A stretch of DNA of 64,000 nt from Prochlorococcus marinus CUG1435 (GCA_017644375.1 JAEPLP010000001.1:372001-436000); one strand, 5' to 3'; positions 40,561 through 50,796 are shown, numbered from the stretch's first letter. Numbers and translations: made by a program. Notes: generated by a model not told the origin, from the sequence alone.

Positions 40561-40589
40561 TTGATTCTATATGAAAATAAATATATTTT
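40561..40589 (+). promoter_or_regulatory. Possible tRNA-Thr promoter
   Basis: TTGATT at 40561-40566 and TATTTT at 40584-40589 are 17 bases apart. This would place the transcription start at about 40596, next to the first base of the tRNA. Each box matches four of six consensus bases, so this is a weak call in AT-rich DNA. Confidence 0.35.
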
Positions 40590-40596
40590 AAAAATT

Positions 40597-40668
40597 GCCG
40601 ATATAGCTCAGGGGTAGAGCAACTGTTTCGTAAACAGTAGGTCATTGGTTCAAATCCAATTATCGGCA
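40597..40668 (+). tRNA. trnT: tRNA-Thr (anticodon CGT)
   Basis: A complete 72-base cloverleaf. The acceptor arms GCCGATA and TATCGGC pair fully. The D stem is GCTC/GAGC. The anticodon arm is ACTGT-TTCGTAA-ACAGT, with CGT as anticodon reading ACG. The T arm is ATTGG-TTCAAAT-CCAAT. The discriminator is A and no CCA is encoded. It stands alone between DUF3493 and the GT-C gene. Confidence 0.97.
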
Positions 40669-40693
40669 CTCTAAAAGCAACTTAAAACAATTT

Positions 40694-42247
40694 ATGATTC
40701 ATAAAACAATAAAACTTAAAAATCTTTTTAAATTATTTTTTTTTATTCCTCTTACATTTTATTTTGGGAAAAGAAGTTATGTTGCTTATGATGAGGGATT
40801 TTATGCTCTACAAGCTAGATGGATATTAGATAAAGGTAACTGGACAATTCCACTTTGGTGGGACGAATATGTTTTAGATAGAACAATAGGATTGCAGTTT
40901 TTAATTGCAAAGTCACAAGAGATATTTGGAAGAAATATGTTTTCTGCATATCTACCAACAACAACTGCTGCAATATTAATGCTATTCATAACTTACAAAT
41001 TACATGAAGAATTTTTTAATAAAAAATATGCAATTTTTTCTCCACTAATACTTGCTACTACCTATCTATGGTTTGACTACTCACACTTAGCAACTCAAGA
41101 TATCATTTTCTCATGTTTAGTAAGTATTGGTGTATTTTCTTTAATCAAAATAAAACATAAAGATAACAAACTCTATATTCTGGTTTTTGGTATTTGGATT
41201 GGTTTATCTTTTATGATAAAAACTTTTCTCGTATTTGTACCTTTACTATCACTGTTACCGTATTTATATCAAAAAAAGAATTTTTTATTCAGTAAATTCT
41301 TCTGGCTTGGACTACTTATTGGATTTATTCCTTATTTGTTATGGTCGTATTCTATTAGCACTTATCTAGATAAAAATATTATTTTTTACTTATTTGGAAA
41401 GTTTACCAGTCTCTCTAATAAAAATATTTTTACAAATCCTTTCTATTATTATTTTTGGAATGTTCCCCTAACTTTCCTACCATGGAGTATATTTGCAATT
41501 ATTGGAACAATAAGCAATTTTTCTAAAAGTAAAGAGAATAAATATGTGCTTACATTTTTTCCTCTAATTTTAATAGTAATTCTGAGTTTTTTTTCTACTA
41601 AAACCCCATACTACCCTTTACAAATATCATCAATTTTTTCACTAAATACTTTTGAAGGAATAAAATATTTATTTAATTCTAAGAGGTTTAAACGGATCTT
41701 TATATTTATAACTTCTAAAATAATTCCACTTTTTATAGTCGCCCTAGTTTTCTCATATTATTTTTTGTATAAAAACATTATTGACTTTAATTATAAGGAA
41801 AATACATTTTTAATTATTGGATTATTATCTTTTGCAGTATCTTGGTCATTCATAAAAAACAAAAATTCATTAAGAGAAATATTAATAGCTCTTATCATTG
41901 GTCCTTACTTACTAACTTCATTTATTTTGCAATCAGGATTATTCACTGATAGATCAAGAGATTTAAGAGAAAAAATGGAATACGTATCATCTTTTGATAT
42001 CGTACAAAAACAACCTATAAAAGTTGATAAAAAAGGAATAATAGATTCTCAATCAGAATCAAAAGTTATTAAGATTTCCCTATTAACGCCAAGACTTGGT
42101 GGACTTGTAGAGGGTATTGATCAGCTAAATAAATCAGAATTAGCATGGACATATGAATCTAAAGAAATAAAAAACGATAATAATTCTTATGAAGTCGTAT
42201 ATAAAAATGATGTTTTAAAACCATGGATATTAATATTAAAAAAATAA
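40694..42247 (+). CDS. ArnT/PMT-like GT-C glycosyltransferase
   Basis: Integral membrane protein of 517 residues with about 11-12 hydrophobic spans, resembling the dolichyl- or undecaprenyl-phosphate-sugar transferases of the GT83/PMT group. The first loop carries the acidic motif AYDEGFYALQARW (D33, E34), the catalytic site of this fold. It would move a sugar from a lipid carrier to lipid A, a glycan or a protein; the acceptor is unknown. The GT2 gene 44 bases downstream could make its lipid-linked donor. Confidence 0.8.
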   Translation: MIHKTIKLKNLFKLFFFIPLTFYFGKRSYVAYDEGFYALQARWILDKGNWTIPLWWDEYVLDRTIGLQFLIAKSQEIFGRNMFSAYLPTTTAAILMLFITYKLHEEFFNKKYAIFSPLILATTYLWFDYSHLATQDIIFSCLVSIGVFSLIKIKHKDNKLYILVFGIWIGLSFMIKTFLVFVPLLSLLPYLYQKKNFLFSKFFWLGLLIGFIPYLLWSYSISTYLDKNIIFYLFGKFTSLSNKNIFTNPFYYYFWNVPLTFLPWSIFAIIGTISNFSKSKENKYVLTFFPLILIVILSFFSTKTPYYPLQISSIFSLNTFEGIKYLFNSKRFKRIFIFITSKIIPLFIVALVFSYYFLYKNIIDFNYKENTFLIIGLLSFAVSWSFIKNKNSLREILIALIIGPYLLTSFILQSGLFTDRSRDLREKMEYVSSFDIVQKQPIKVDKKGIIDSQSESKVIKISLLTPRLGGLVEGIDQLNKSELAWTYESKEIKNDNNSYEVVYKNDVLKPWILILKK

Positions 42248-42291
42248 ATAATCTTCATATACTAAAGTGTCTTTAAGAAACTGTAAAAGTA

Positions 42292-43383
42292 ATGAAATCT
42301 GTTAATTCGTGGAACTTAACAAATAACAAATTACATCAATTATTCAAGAATAATAGCGAATTAATTTCTATTAAAGTTCGAGGCAATGCATGGGAGCCCT
42401 TAACAAGATGGATGAGATTAGATTCAAGAATTTTTAGAGAAACTACCAACCAAGCAAGAATAACTTTAGGCGATATTGAATCTCTAGCCGAAATTTATAA
42501 CTATAGATCCATAAGATGGAAAGCAAAAAAATTAACTCCTTTGAAAACTAAACTAATCCCATCATCATTAAAAAATATTTTCCGGAAATTACCAATCATA
42601 AAGCAACTAGCTTACGAACTAGAAATTGTTTTTTATAAATATAATGAAAATATTTCCGATCATTTAATATCAATAGTAATTCCTGCGAGAAATGAAGCTG
42701 GTAATAAAGAACTTTTAATTAACGCATTAAATAAATTTAAAGGAATACCAAATAAATTAGAAATTATATTTGTTGAAGGTAATAGTAAAGATAATACATA
42801 TTTGATGCTGAAAGAGTTAAAAGAAAATTTTTCAAATTTCTTTAATATAAGTCTTTTGCAACAGACTTCAAAAGGCAAGAAAAATGCTGTTGTGGAGGGA
42901 TTTAATATTTCTTCAGGTGAGACCCTCGCCATAATTGATAGTGATTTTACTGTAGATATTGATGACAGTATTGCAGCAATAATGGAATCAACCAAAAATA
43001 AAAATATCCTAATTAATTGTGCCCGAACAACTTTCCCTATGGAAAAAGATGCAATGAGATGGGCCAATTATATAGGAAATAGACTCTTTGCAATATTTTT
43101 ATCAATTCTCATAAATAAGCCAGTATCAGATTCACTTTGTGGAACAAAAGTTTTTTCAAGAAAATTATTTAAACTGATGAAACAAAACGGAAGTTGGGAT
43201 TCTAAATCTGATCCATTCGGAGATTTCACAATAATATTCGAGGCGGCAAAAAACAATATTAAGATACTAAATTACCCTGTTAGATATTATGCTAGGAAAT
43301 CTGGAGCACCAAATATATCTAGATGGATTGATGGGTTAAAACTCCTCAAAGTATGTTTGATTTATATGATTTCTGATCTTTGA
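42292..43383 (+). CDS. GT2 glycosyltransferase with N-terminal extension
   Basis: 363 residues. The GT-A domain starts near residue 124 with ISIVIPARNEAGN, followed by VEGNSKDNT and the metal motif IIDSDF (216-218). LCGTKVFSR and GDFTIIFEAA are typical of polyprenyl-phosphate sugar synthases. About 120 residues precede this domain. Related proteins carry a methyltransferase there, but no SAM motif is visible. It directly follows the GT-C gene, which fits a donor-maker and transferase pair. Confidence 0.8.
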   Translation: MKSVNSWNLTNNKLHQLFKNNSELISIKVRGNAWEPLTRWMRLDSRIFRETTNQARITLGDIESLAEIYNYRSIRWKAKKLTPLKTKLIPSSLKNIFRKLPIIKQLAYELEIVFYKYNENISDHLISIVIPARNEAGNKELLINALNKFKGIPNKLEIIFVEGNSKDNTYLMLKELKENFSNFFNISLLQQTSKGKKNAVVEGFNISSGETLAIIDSDFTVDIDDSIAAIMESTKNKNILINCARTTFPMEKDAMRWANYIGNRLFAIFLSILINKPVSDSLCGTKVFSRKLFKLMKQNGSWDSKSDPFGDFTIIFEAAKNNIKILNYPVRYYARKSGAPNISRWIDGLKLLKVCLIYMISDL

Positions 43384-43488
43384 ATTTAAATAAATTATCG
43401 GCAGAATTTTCTTAAGATTTTTAATTTCGCCAAATTAGTAATAAAGTAGTTAGATTCTTAAAGTAATAAATTCATTAAATTTCATGAT

Positions 43489-45108
43489 ATGAATTTTAAT
43501 TTGAAGTTCGAAAAATTAAATAAAAAAAATTACCAAAGAAAGCACTATGGCAAAATATTAACTGTAAGATTGCCATGTAATCCAATATTTCCAATAGGTC
43601 CTATTTATTTAGCAGACCATATTCATAAATGTTTTCCAGGTTTAGAGCAGCAATTCATTGATCTAGCAATAATTCCATCTAATAAAGTTTCCAAATATTT
43701 AGCTAGAAAAATTGATCAATTTAGACCACATCTAATCATTTTTTCATGGAGAGATATACAAATTTATGCACCTGTTGATGGTAGGAGTGGAAATCCCCTA
43801 CAAAACTCTTTTGAAGTTTTCTACTCAAAAAATATCTTTAAAAAAATTAGAGGTTCCTGGGGAGGATTAAAATTAATTGCATCTCATTATGGAGAAATAT
43901 ATAGAAATACTTCTTTAGTCAAGATGGGACTAAAAAGAGCACAAAAATACAATAAAAATGTAAAAGTAATTTTAGGAGGTGGGGCTGTTAGTGTCTTCTA
44001 TGAACAATTGGGGAATCTACTCCCAAAAGGAACTGTAATTTCAGTTGGAGAGGGAGAAAATCTCATAGAAAAAATCATTAGAGGAGATTCAATAGAAGAA
44101 GAAAGATGTTACATTGCCGGACAAAAACCTCGGAACAAATTAATACATGAACAACCTTCAGGCACTGTTAAAACTGCCTGCAACTACAAATATATTAAAT
44201 CAATATGGTCTGAATTCGATTGGTATATAGAAGGTGGCGATTATTACGTAGGGGTACAAACAAAAAGAGGTTGTCCTCATAATTGTTGTTTCTGTGTTTA
44301 CACAGTTGTGGAGGGGAAGCAGGTTCGCGTTAATCCTGTTAACGAAGTAATCAAAGAAATGAAGCAATTATATGATCTTGGAGTAAGGGGATTTTGGTTC
44401 ACAGATGCACAGTTTATTCCAGCTAAAAAACATATTGAAGATGCAAAAATACTATTGCAAGCAATTAAGGACCAAGGCTGGGATGATATTAATTGGGCTG
44501 CATACATCAGAGCAGATAATATTGATGCTGAACTAGCTCAGCTTATGGTTGATACAGGTATGAGCTATTTTGAAATAGGTATCACCTCCGGATCTCAAGA
44601 ACTTGTTAGAAAAATGAGATTAGCTTATGACCTTGAAACTGTATTAAATAATTGCAGAATGCTAGTCAAATCAGGTTTCAAGAATCATGTTTCAGTCAAT
44701 TATTCATTTAATGTTTTTGATGAAACGCCCAACACCATAAGACAAACAATTGCATACCATAGAGAATTGGAAAATATTTTTGGTAAAGGCTTAGTTGATC
44801 CAGCTATATTCTTTATAGGTCTGCAACCTCACACTCTTCTTGAGAAGTATGCTTTGGAGCATAAAATTTTGAAGCCAAATTATAATCCAATGAGCATGAT
44901 GCCCTGGACAGCTAGAAAACTTCTCTGGAATCCAGGGGCACTAGGGGAAAAACTTGGTCAGGTTTGCTTAGAAGCTTTTGATAATCCAGAAGACGAATTT
45001 GGCAAAACAGTTATCGACATTCTTGAGAGAGAATATGGAAAGTCTTCCTTAAAAGAATCTCTAAAAGTCCGTCCTTTATCAGAAAGGAAATTAGCTCACT
45101 CTAAATAA
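43489..45108 (+). CDS. B12-binding-like radical SAM protein, PSII high-light type
   Basis: A 539-residue enzyme with an N-terminal cobalamin-binding-like region (about 20-230) and a radical SAM domain with the cluster motif CPHNCCFC (C262, C266, C269). It resembles the cyanobacterial group annotated as photosystem II high-light acclimation radical SAM protein. I give that from memory of the annotation, and the reaction is not established. A 105-base spacer separates it from the GT2 gene, so it may have its own promoter. Confidence 0.75.
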   Translation: MNFNLKFEKLNKKNYQRKHYGKILTVRLPCNPIFPIGPIYLADHIHKCFPGLEQQFIDLAIIPSNKVSKYLARKIDQFRPHLIIFSWRDIQIYAPVDGRSGNPLQNSFEVFYSKNIFKKIRGSWGGLKLIASHYGEIYRNTSLVKMGLKRAQKYNKNVKVILGGGAVSVFYEQLGNLLPKGTVISVGEGENLIEKIIRGDSIEEERCYIAGQKPRNKLIHEQPSGTVKTACNYKYIKSIWSEFDWYIEGGDYYVGVQTKRGCPHNCCFCVYTVVEGKQVRVNPVNEVIKEMKQLYDLGVRGFWFTDAQFIPAKKHIEDAKILLQAIKDQGWDDINWAAYIRADNIDAELAQLMVDTGMSYFEIGITSGSQELVRKMRLAYDLETVLNNCRMLVKSGFKNHVSVNYSFNVFDETPNTIRQTIAYHRELENIFGKGLVDPAIFFIGLQPHTLLEKYALEHKILKPNYNPMSMMPWTARKLLWNPGALGEKLGQVCLEAFDNPEDEFGKTVIDILEREYGKSSLKESLKVRPLSERKLAHSK

Positions 45109-45123
45109 TAAATTCAATCCTTA

Positions 45124-45441
45124 TTAATCCTCTTTCTCAATTGAACTAGAAATTCCTTTAGATTTTAAAGATTCTGAGTAAAATTCTGCTGGCTCTAAAT
45201 CACAAACAATTACTAGACCCACGCCCGTATTATGTGCTTCAAGCATTATTGCGATAGCATCTTGTTCACTTAATTGCGGAACTACTTCTCGCAGTGAAAT
45301 AGTGACATACTCCATAGAATTAACTGGGTCATTATGAAGTAAAACCTTATATTTTGGAGATTTATTTTTTAATTCAGCAGGTTTCTTTTCAATCACTGCT
45401 GAATTATTATTTGCACTTTGTTCTAACTTTATAGATAACAT
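45124..45441 (-). CDS. clpS: Clp protease adaptor ClpS
   Basis: A 105-residue adaptor that docks on the ClpC N-domain and delivers N-degron substrates. The core KYKVLLHNDPVNSMEYV is the family hallmark, followed by an AHNTGVGLV segment that forms the N-end pocket. The N-terminal 28 residues are polar and probably flexible. It lies 32 bases downstream of dapL on the same strand. Confidence 0.93.
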   Translation of the reverse strand: MLSIKLEQSANNNSAVIEKKPAELKNKSPKYKVLLHNDPVNSMEYVTISLREVVPQLSEQDAIAIMLEAHNTGVGLVIVCDLEPAEFYSESLKSKGISSSIEKED

Positions 45442-45473
45442 TAAATTTATTAGAGTTTAAATTGTAATAATAA

Positions 45474-46700
45474 TTATATATTAATTATTCTTTCCATTGC
45501 ATCAAGGACGTTTGATCGTGAGTTAAATGCTGACAAGCGAAAATAACCCTCTCCTGCTAATCCAAATCCACTCCCAGGTGTTCCCACTACACTAACTTTT
45601 TGTAGAAGGAAATCAAAAAAGTCCCAAGATGTCATTTGATCTGGAACTTTAATCCAGATATAAGGAGCATTGTCCCCACCATAAACTTTATATCCTGAAT
45701 TCTGAAGTTTATTTTTCATGATTTTTGCATTTTCCATATAAAAATCAATTAAACCTTTCACCTGTTTTTTCCCTTCAGGAGAATAAACAGCCTCTGCACC
45801 TTTCTGAACAACATAACTTACTCCATTGAACTTTGTAGATTGTCTCCTGTTCCAAAGAGGCCATAAGTCAATTTCCTCATTTGTTGAACTCAAACCTTTG
45901 AGATTTTTAGGTATCACTGTAAAAGCACATCTAACTCCGGTGAATCCTGCATTCTTTGAAAAAGATCTAAATTCAATAGCACAATCCTTTGCTCCCTCAA
46001 TCTCATATATTGAATGTGGAATATCATTATCTTGAATAAATGCTTCATAAGCTGCATCAAAAAGTATAAGAGATTTGTTTTGAAGGGCATAGTCAACCCA
46101 CTTTTTCAATTCTTCTTTATTAATCGTTGCTCCAGTGGGGTTATTAGGAAAACATAGGTATAAAATATCAACTTTTTTTTCAGGTAGTTCTGGAAGAAAG
46201 TTATTCCCCTCGTTGATTGCAAGATATGTCAATCCTTTATAGGTACCATTTTCAAGAGCATCTCCAGTTCTGCCTGTCATTACATTACTATCCACATAAA
46301 CAGGGTAAACAGGGTCTGTTACAGCAATTGAATTATCTTTGCCAAGAATATCCAAAATATTGCTACTATCGCATTTAGAACCATCTGAAACAAAGATTTC
46401 TTCAGGTGAAATTTGACATCCTCTAGAGATAAAATCATGCTCAGATATTTTTTCTCTAAGCCAAGAATAACCTTGTTCTGGTCCATAACCTCTAAAACCA
46501 TCTGTTGTTCCCATATCATCTAAAGCTTTACCCATAGCTTCTATGCATGCTCTCGGTAATGGTTCTGTAACGTCTCCTATGCCAAGCTTAATAATTTCAG
46601 CACTCTTATTTGTTTCAGAATATATTTTTACCCTTTTAGCAATTTCAGGAAATAAATAGCCTGCTTTGAGTTTTAAATAATTTTCGTTTACTTGAACCAC
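45474..46700 (-). CDS. dapL: LL-diaminopimelate aminotransferase
   Basis: PLP aminotransferase that converts tetrahydrodipicolinate directly to LL-diaminopimelate, the lysine and peptidoglycan route used by plants and cyanobacteria. The 408 residues include [10 protein letters not shown] (184-193), the PLP lysine in [10 protein letters not shown] (K249) and [13 protein letters not shown] near 66-78. The start is GTG ([10 protein letters not shown]). It is divergent from rne. Confidence 0.95.
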   Translation of the reverse strand: MVQVNENYLKLKAGYLFPEIAKRVKIYSETNKSAEIIKLGIGDVTEPLPRACIEAMGKALDDMGTTDGFRGYGPEQGYSWLREKISEHDFISRGCQISPEEIFVSDGSKCDSSNILDILGKDNSIAVTDPVYPVYVDSNVMTGRTGDALENGTYKGLTYLAINEGNNFLPELPEKKVDILYLCFPNNPTGATINKEELKKWVDYALQNKSLILFDAAYEAFIQDNDIPHSIYEIEGAKDCAIEFRSFSKNAGFTGVRCAFTVIPKNLKGLSSTNEEIDLWPLWNRRQSTKFNGVSYVVQKGAEAVYSPEGKKQVKGLIDFYMENAKIMKNKLQNSGYKVYGGDNAPYIWIKVPDQMTSWDFFDFLLQKVSVVGTPGSGFGLAGEGYFRLSAFNSRSNVLDAMERIINI

Positions 46701-46987
46701 TTTAAATAAAGAATTTCACCAATATTAGAATAATGTATCAATGTGCTTTAGTGGTGATTAGATGTTAAAATTATCTTAGTTATGGTTAATTTAAGAGATA
46801 ATCATAGCTATGAATTCAATTTCAATTAGTTTGAAAATCGTTTAAAGCTTTATAAATAGCAGAATTCAATCTTTATTAATTTTAAAAGTAAATAACAAAA
46901 GCTATAAAAAATTGCTTTATCAAAAATTAAAATCTAATTCTTAAAATTAGATGTTTTTCAAAATCCAAATCATTCAGAATCAATTAT
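46701..46987. promoter_or_regulatory. dapL/rne divergent spacer with rne leader hairpin
   Basis: A 287-base AT-rich spacer. Close to rne is a perfect eight-pair hairpin: ATCTAATT (46932-46939), a CTTAA loop, and AATTAGAT (46945-46952), then GTTTTTC, 35 bases before the rne ATG. rne leaders are known to mediate autoregulation in other bacteria, and a regulatory rne leader has been reported for Prochlorococcus MED4. No coding frame was seen. Confidence 0.5.
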
Positions 46988-48820
46988 ATGTCTCAGCAAA
47001 TTATCATCGCTGAGCAGGCTCGAATTGCAGCACTACTCACAGATGATCGAGTTGATGAATTAATCGTCGCACAAGGTCAATATCAAATTGGCGATATTTT
47101 TTTAGGAACAGTTGAAAATGTTCTCCCTGGTATTGATGCCGCTTTTATCAACATTGGGGAAAGTGATAAAAATGGATTTATCCATGTATCAGATTTAGGT
47201 CCATTAAGACTAAAAAAAGGGATATTAGGAATAACTGAACTGCTCGAACCAAAACAAAAAGTATTAGTTCAGGTAATGAAGGAACCTACAGGCTCGAAAG
47301 GACCCAGACTTACAGGATGTATTTCAATACCTGGAAAGTACCTTATATTACAGCCACATAGTCAAGGAGTAAATATTTCCAGAAAAATAAATACAGAAAC
47401 AGAAAGAAACCGTCTAAAAGCACTAGGTGTTTTAATAAAACCACCTAGCACAGGATTACTATTTAGAACAGAAGCAGAAAATATAAAAGAAGAGCTGCTT
47501 ATTGAAGACTTAGAAAATTTAATAAAACAATGGGAAAATATTTTAAAAGTTTCCGAGACTTCTAATCCACCAAATTTAATCAAAAGAGATGATGATTTTT
47601 CTCTTAAGATTTTGCGAGACTATATTAAATCATCAACTAAAAGTATAATTATCGATAGTAAATTTTCAGTTGAAAGGGCAAAAGATTTTCTAATAAATGA
47701 ATCTAATGTAAATATTGAATTTCACGACAATGATTTAAATCAACATATTTTAGAAAAATATGAAATTAAGAAAACAATTCAAAAAGCGCTTCAACCGAGA
47801 GTAGATCTTCCTTCCGGAGGTTACATAATAATTGAACCAACTGAAGCTCTAACAGTAATTGATGTTAACTCAGGATCTTTTACAAGATCTGCCAACTCTA
47901 GACAAACTGTTTTGTGGACGAATTGCGAGGCCGCAGTTGAGATTTCTAGGCAAATGAAATTAAGAAATATTGGTGGAGTCATCGTAGTAGATTTTATTGA
48001 TATGGAAACGAGAAGGGATCAATTCCAATTACTTGAGCATTTTACTTCAGCAATAAAAGAAGATTCTGCTAGGCCTCAGATAGCTCAGCTTACTGAATTA
48101 GGTTTGGTTGAGTTAACCAGAAAAAGACAAGGCCAAAATTTATATGAATTATTTGGTAGGAAATGTTCTGCATGCAATGGTACCGGTCATATAGAAAATA
48201 ATTTGAATTATGAAATTTCTAATTTACAAATAAAAGGAGTTGAAGAAAAAACTATTAAATCAAACAGTATAAAAAATGGAGATATAAATAATTATGAAGC
48301 AGCTGAAAAGCAGGAAAAAATAATTGAAAAGGAATTATTCAACCCCAAGAACCTCAACAATGAAGAAACTTCTAACAAAAAAGAAAGAGAAAAAGAAAAA
48401 GATAATGATGATACGCATATATTAAATTCAAAAGAAAAAAACATAATAACTGTAGATATTTCTGATGACGAAAAAATAGTTTTCAGTCAATTAGGAATTA
48501 ATCCACTGATAAAGTTAGGCAAAGAATATCTAACTAGCAATAATTTTGTTCGTTTAAAAGAAAATAGTAAAGCAAAAGAAAAAAGTCTAGATAGTAAAAA
48601 AACAACATCAAAACAATTAAAAAAAATCTCAAAATCCAAAGCAGTCGAAGTGATTGAAATTAATAACGAAACACATCCAAATTCCAAAGATAAATTAACA
48701 AAAAAAAATAATGAAAATGAAGAAGTTGTATCCTTAAAAAATAGTGAAGTAATTGAACAAAAAGATGAGATAAACAATGCAAGAAAAAAAAGAAGACGAT
48801 CTTCAGCAAGTATTGAATAA
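46988..48820 (+). CDS. rne: Ribonuclease E
   Basis: Endonuclease that starts mRNA decay and processes RNA, 610 residues. The S1 domain (about 35-120) is followed by the DNase I-like core with catalytic D292 (TVIDVNSG) and D335 (VVDFIDM), and the zinc-link CSAC at 393-396. The tail from about 410 is charged and disordered. It ends with RKKRRRSSA at 599-607, like the Arg-rich nonapeptide that recruits polynucleotide phosphorylase in cyanobacteria. The last 44 bases overlap rnhB. Confidence 0.95.
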   Translation: MSQQIIIAEQARIAALLTDDRVDELIVAQGQYQIGDIFLGTVENVLPGIDAAFINIGESDKNGFIHVSDLGPLRLKKGILGITELLEPKQKVLVQVMKEPTGSKGPRLTGCISIPGKYLILQPHSQGVNISRKINTETERNRLKALGVLIKPPSTGLLFRTEAENIKEELLIEDLENLIKQWENILKVSETSNPPNLIKRDDDFSLKILRDYIKSSTKSIIIDSKFSVERAKDFLINESNVNIEFHDNDLNQHILEKYEIKKTIQKALQPRVDLPSGGYIIIEPTEALTVIDVNSGSFTRSANSRQTVLWTNCEAAVEISRQMKLRNIGGVIVVDFIDMETRRDQFQLLEHFTSAIKEDSARPQIAQLTELGLVELTRKRQGQNLYELFGRKCSACNGTGHIENNLNYEISNLQIKGVEEKTIKSNSIKNGDINNYEAAEKQEKIIEKELFNPKNLNNEETSNKKEREKEKDNDDTHILNSKEKNIITVDISDDEKIVFSQLGINPLIKLGKEYLTSNNFVRLKENSKAKEKSLDSKKTTSKQLKKISKSKAVEVIEINNETHPNSKDKLTKKNNENEEVVSLKNSEVIEQKDEINNARKKRRRSSASIE

Positions 48821-49433
48821 AGTATTCGAAGTTGGAATAGACGAAGTTGGAAGAGGAGCAGTCTTTGGCCCAGTTTTCTCTTCTGTAGTAGTTTTGACTA
48901 AAAAAAATAAAAACATCCTAAAACAATTTGGAGTGAATGATAGTAAAAAATTAACACCCAAAAAAAGAAAATTACTTTTATCAAAAATTTTATTACTTTC
49001 TTCAGATTATGGAGTTGGGCAATCCTCAGTCAGAGAAATAGATAAGTTTGGTATCAGAGTTGCCACTGAACTTTCAATGATAAGAGCTTTAAAGAAGTTA
49101 AAAAAGAAACCAACTGAACTAATAATTGATGGCCCACTATTATTGAGGCTTTGGAAGGGAATTCAGAAAAATGTAGTGTCAGGAGACACAAAATTTACCT
49201 CAATAGCTGCAGCAAGCATTGTTGCAAAAGTATCTCGCGACAATCTAATGGAAAGGTTAGAAAAAAATTACTCAGGATACTTAATATTCAAAAATAAAGG
49301 TTACGGAACAAGAGAACATCTTTCAATGATTAAAAAAAATGGAATAACTAGTCTTCATAGGAAAAGTTTTTTAAAAAATCAAATCTTATTTAACTCACAC
49401 CACTCTAAAAAATCTTTCACTAATTGCTGTTGA
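48777..49433 (+). CDS. rnhB: Ribonuclease HII
   Basis: Removes RNA from RNA-DNA hybrids and single ribonucleotides from DNA. The 218 residues have GIDEVGRG at 20-27 (D22, E23), IIDGP (D118) and [12 protein letters not shown], giving the four acidic metal ligands. The ATG lies inside the end of rne, and no later ATG precedes the first catalytic motif, so the overlap is real. The 3' end overlaps the convergent DUF1997 gene by 55 bases. Confidence 0.94.
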   Translation: MQEKKEDDLQQVLNKVFEVGIDEVGRGAVFGPVFSSVVVLTKKNKNILKQFGVNDSKKLTPKKRKLLLSKILLLSSDYGVGQSSVREIDKFGIRVATELSMIRALKKLKKKPTELIIDGPLLLRLWKGIQKNVVSGDTKFTSIAAASIVAKVSRDNLMERLEKNYSGYLIFKNKGYGTREHLSMIKKNGITSLHRKSFLKNQILFNSHHSKKSFTNCC

Positions 49434-49897
49434 ACTCTGGATTTTATTCCTAACAAAATGCCATTTAATACAGAATGCCCAGTAGATTCCAAAATTTTCT
49501 TTGGTACCAGCTTCAATAGAGGGGGTTGGCTTACAGACACCCCTAAAAGCGCTTCTCCTTCTAATCCAATATCAGTTGCTTCCAAATTAGCTTTCAAAAT
49601 AAGATTAAAGTCATCTATTATCCCCAAACCATCCAATGTACTTTCGAGGGCACTCATTCTTAAAATTCCATCTCTATTCTCTACCGCAATTGAAACAACA
49701 GGGTTAATATCTAATTGGAAAACCTTAAAACTTGTTACTGTATACTTGTACCTACCGTCCCCTTCAGGTACTAATTTTTTGGGGTCCAGCATTGCTCCAA
49801 CAACTCTTTCTTCTTCCAAAAGATACTTAGAAAGATATTCTTTATTTCGTGTTACGGAAAGCTTGAGTTTCTGCTTAGCATCAAAAGACAATAGCAT
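49379..49897 (-). CDS. DUF1997 family protein
   Basis: A 172-residue soluble protein of a family widespread in cyanobacteria and plants; its function is unknown. It is beta-rich with the phrases [18 protein letters not shown] and [15 protein letters not shown]. It starts at ATG 49897, 52 bases from the divergent pheA start. Its last 18 codons are antisense to the end of rnhB. Confidence 0.82.
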   Translation of the reverse strand: MLLSFDAKQKLKLSVTRNKEYLSKYLLEEERVVGAMLDPKKLVPEGDGRYKYTVTSFKVFQLDINPVVSIAVENRDGILRMSALESTLDGLGIIDDFNLILKANLEATDIGLEGEALLGVSVSQPPLLKLVPKKILESTGHSVLNGILLGIKSRVQQQLVKDFLEWCELNKI

Positions 49898-49949
49898 TTT
49901 CTATATACCTCCAATGCTTATTTGATCTCTTTTTTTCTTACAATTAATC

Positions 49950-50795
49950 ATGCGCAAACAAGTTGCATATTTAGGTCCTAAAGGGACATACGCAGAAAAA
50001 GCAGCTCATATATTATCAAAGCTTGCCAATTTTCAGACACCTATATTTGTACCATGTAATGGGTTACATTCGGTCATTAAATCAATTGCCTACAACAATT
50101 GTGATGCTGCTGTAGTTCCTATTGAAAATTCTGTAGAAGGAGGAGTTACAGCCACTCTAGACGCCCTTTGGAAATTTCCCGATATTAATATTAATAAAGC
50201 AATAGTTTTGCCCATCAAACACGCATTAATTAGTGATGGAGAACTTTCAATCATTTCAGAGGTATTATCCCATCCTCAAGCTTTAGCTCAATGTTCAGAA
50301 TGGTTATCTGAAAATTTACCTAATGCAATATCCCTTCCAACCAATTCAACATCAGAAGCTGTCAGGATGGTAAAAGGGAGTAAATTTAGAGCAGCTATTG
50401 GTTCAAAATCATTAATTCAAATTGAAGGGCTTAAAGAATTAGCCTTTCCTATCAACGATGTTCCAGGGAATTGTACTAGATTTGTCTTATTGAGCAAAGA
50501 ATCTAATTCTGATTCAGCTAATATTGCCAGTTTTGCTTTCTCATTAATCTCAAACAAACCTGGTGCTTTACTTGAGGCTATAAATTTTATTGCAGATTAC
50601 GGATTTAATATGAGTAAAATAGAATCTAGACCTTCTAAAAGAGAGTTAGGCGAATACGTGATTTATATTGATTTAGAAATAAATAATCAAAATAATATTG
50701 AAAATTTTCTTGAATTAAAAAATGATCTAAAGCCCCTTTGCAAGAATTTTGTAGATTTTGGGAACTATTTTTCCGAAAATGTTGAACTAGATTAA
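49950..50795 (+). CDS. pheA: Prephenate dehydratase
   Basis: Converts prephenate to phenylpyruvate for phenylalanine synthesis. The 281 residues form the catalytic domain (about 4-180, with YLGPKGTYAEKA and VPGNCTRFVLL) and a C-terminal ACT domain (NKPGALLEAIN and IESRPSK) that binds phenylalanine for feedback control. There is no chorismate mutase fusion, as in other cyanobacteria. It converges on the MPBQ methyltransferase with one base between stops. Confidence 0.95.
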   Translation: MRKQVAYLGPKGTYAEKAAHILSKLANFQTPIFVPCNGLHSVIKSIAYNNCDAAVVPIENSVEGGVTATLDALWKFPDININKAIVLPIKHALISDGELSIISEVLSHPQALAQCSEWLSENLPNAISLPTNSTSEAVRMVKGSKFRAAIGSKSLIQIEGLKELAFPINDVPGNCTRFVLLSKESNSDSANIASFAFSLISNKPGALLEAINFIADYGFNMSKIESRPSKRELGEYVIYIDLEINNQNNIENFLELKNDLKPLCKNFVDFGNYFSENVELD

Positions 50796-50796
50796 T

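Noticed and set aside
40541-40669. N-terminal extension of the DUF3493 frame across the tRNA gene
   Set aside because: It is the antisense of a complete tRNA-Thr, and the family-like start is the ATG at 40540.
42660-43067. Minus-strand frame of 135 codons inside the GT2 gene
   Set aside because: A shadow of the GT-A domain, which has clear motifs on the plus strand.
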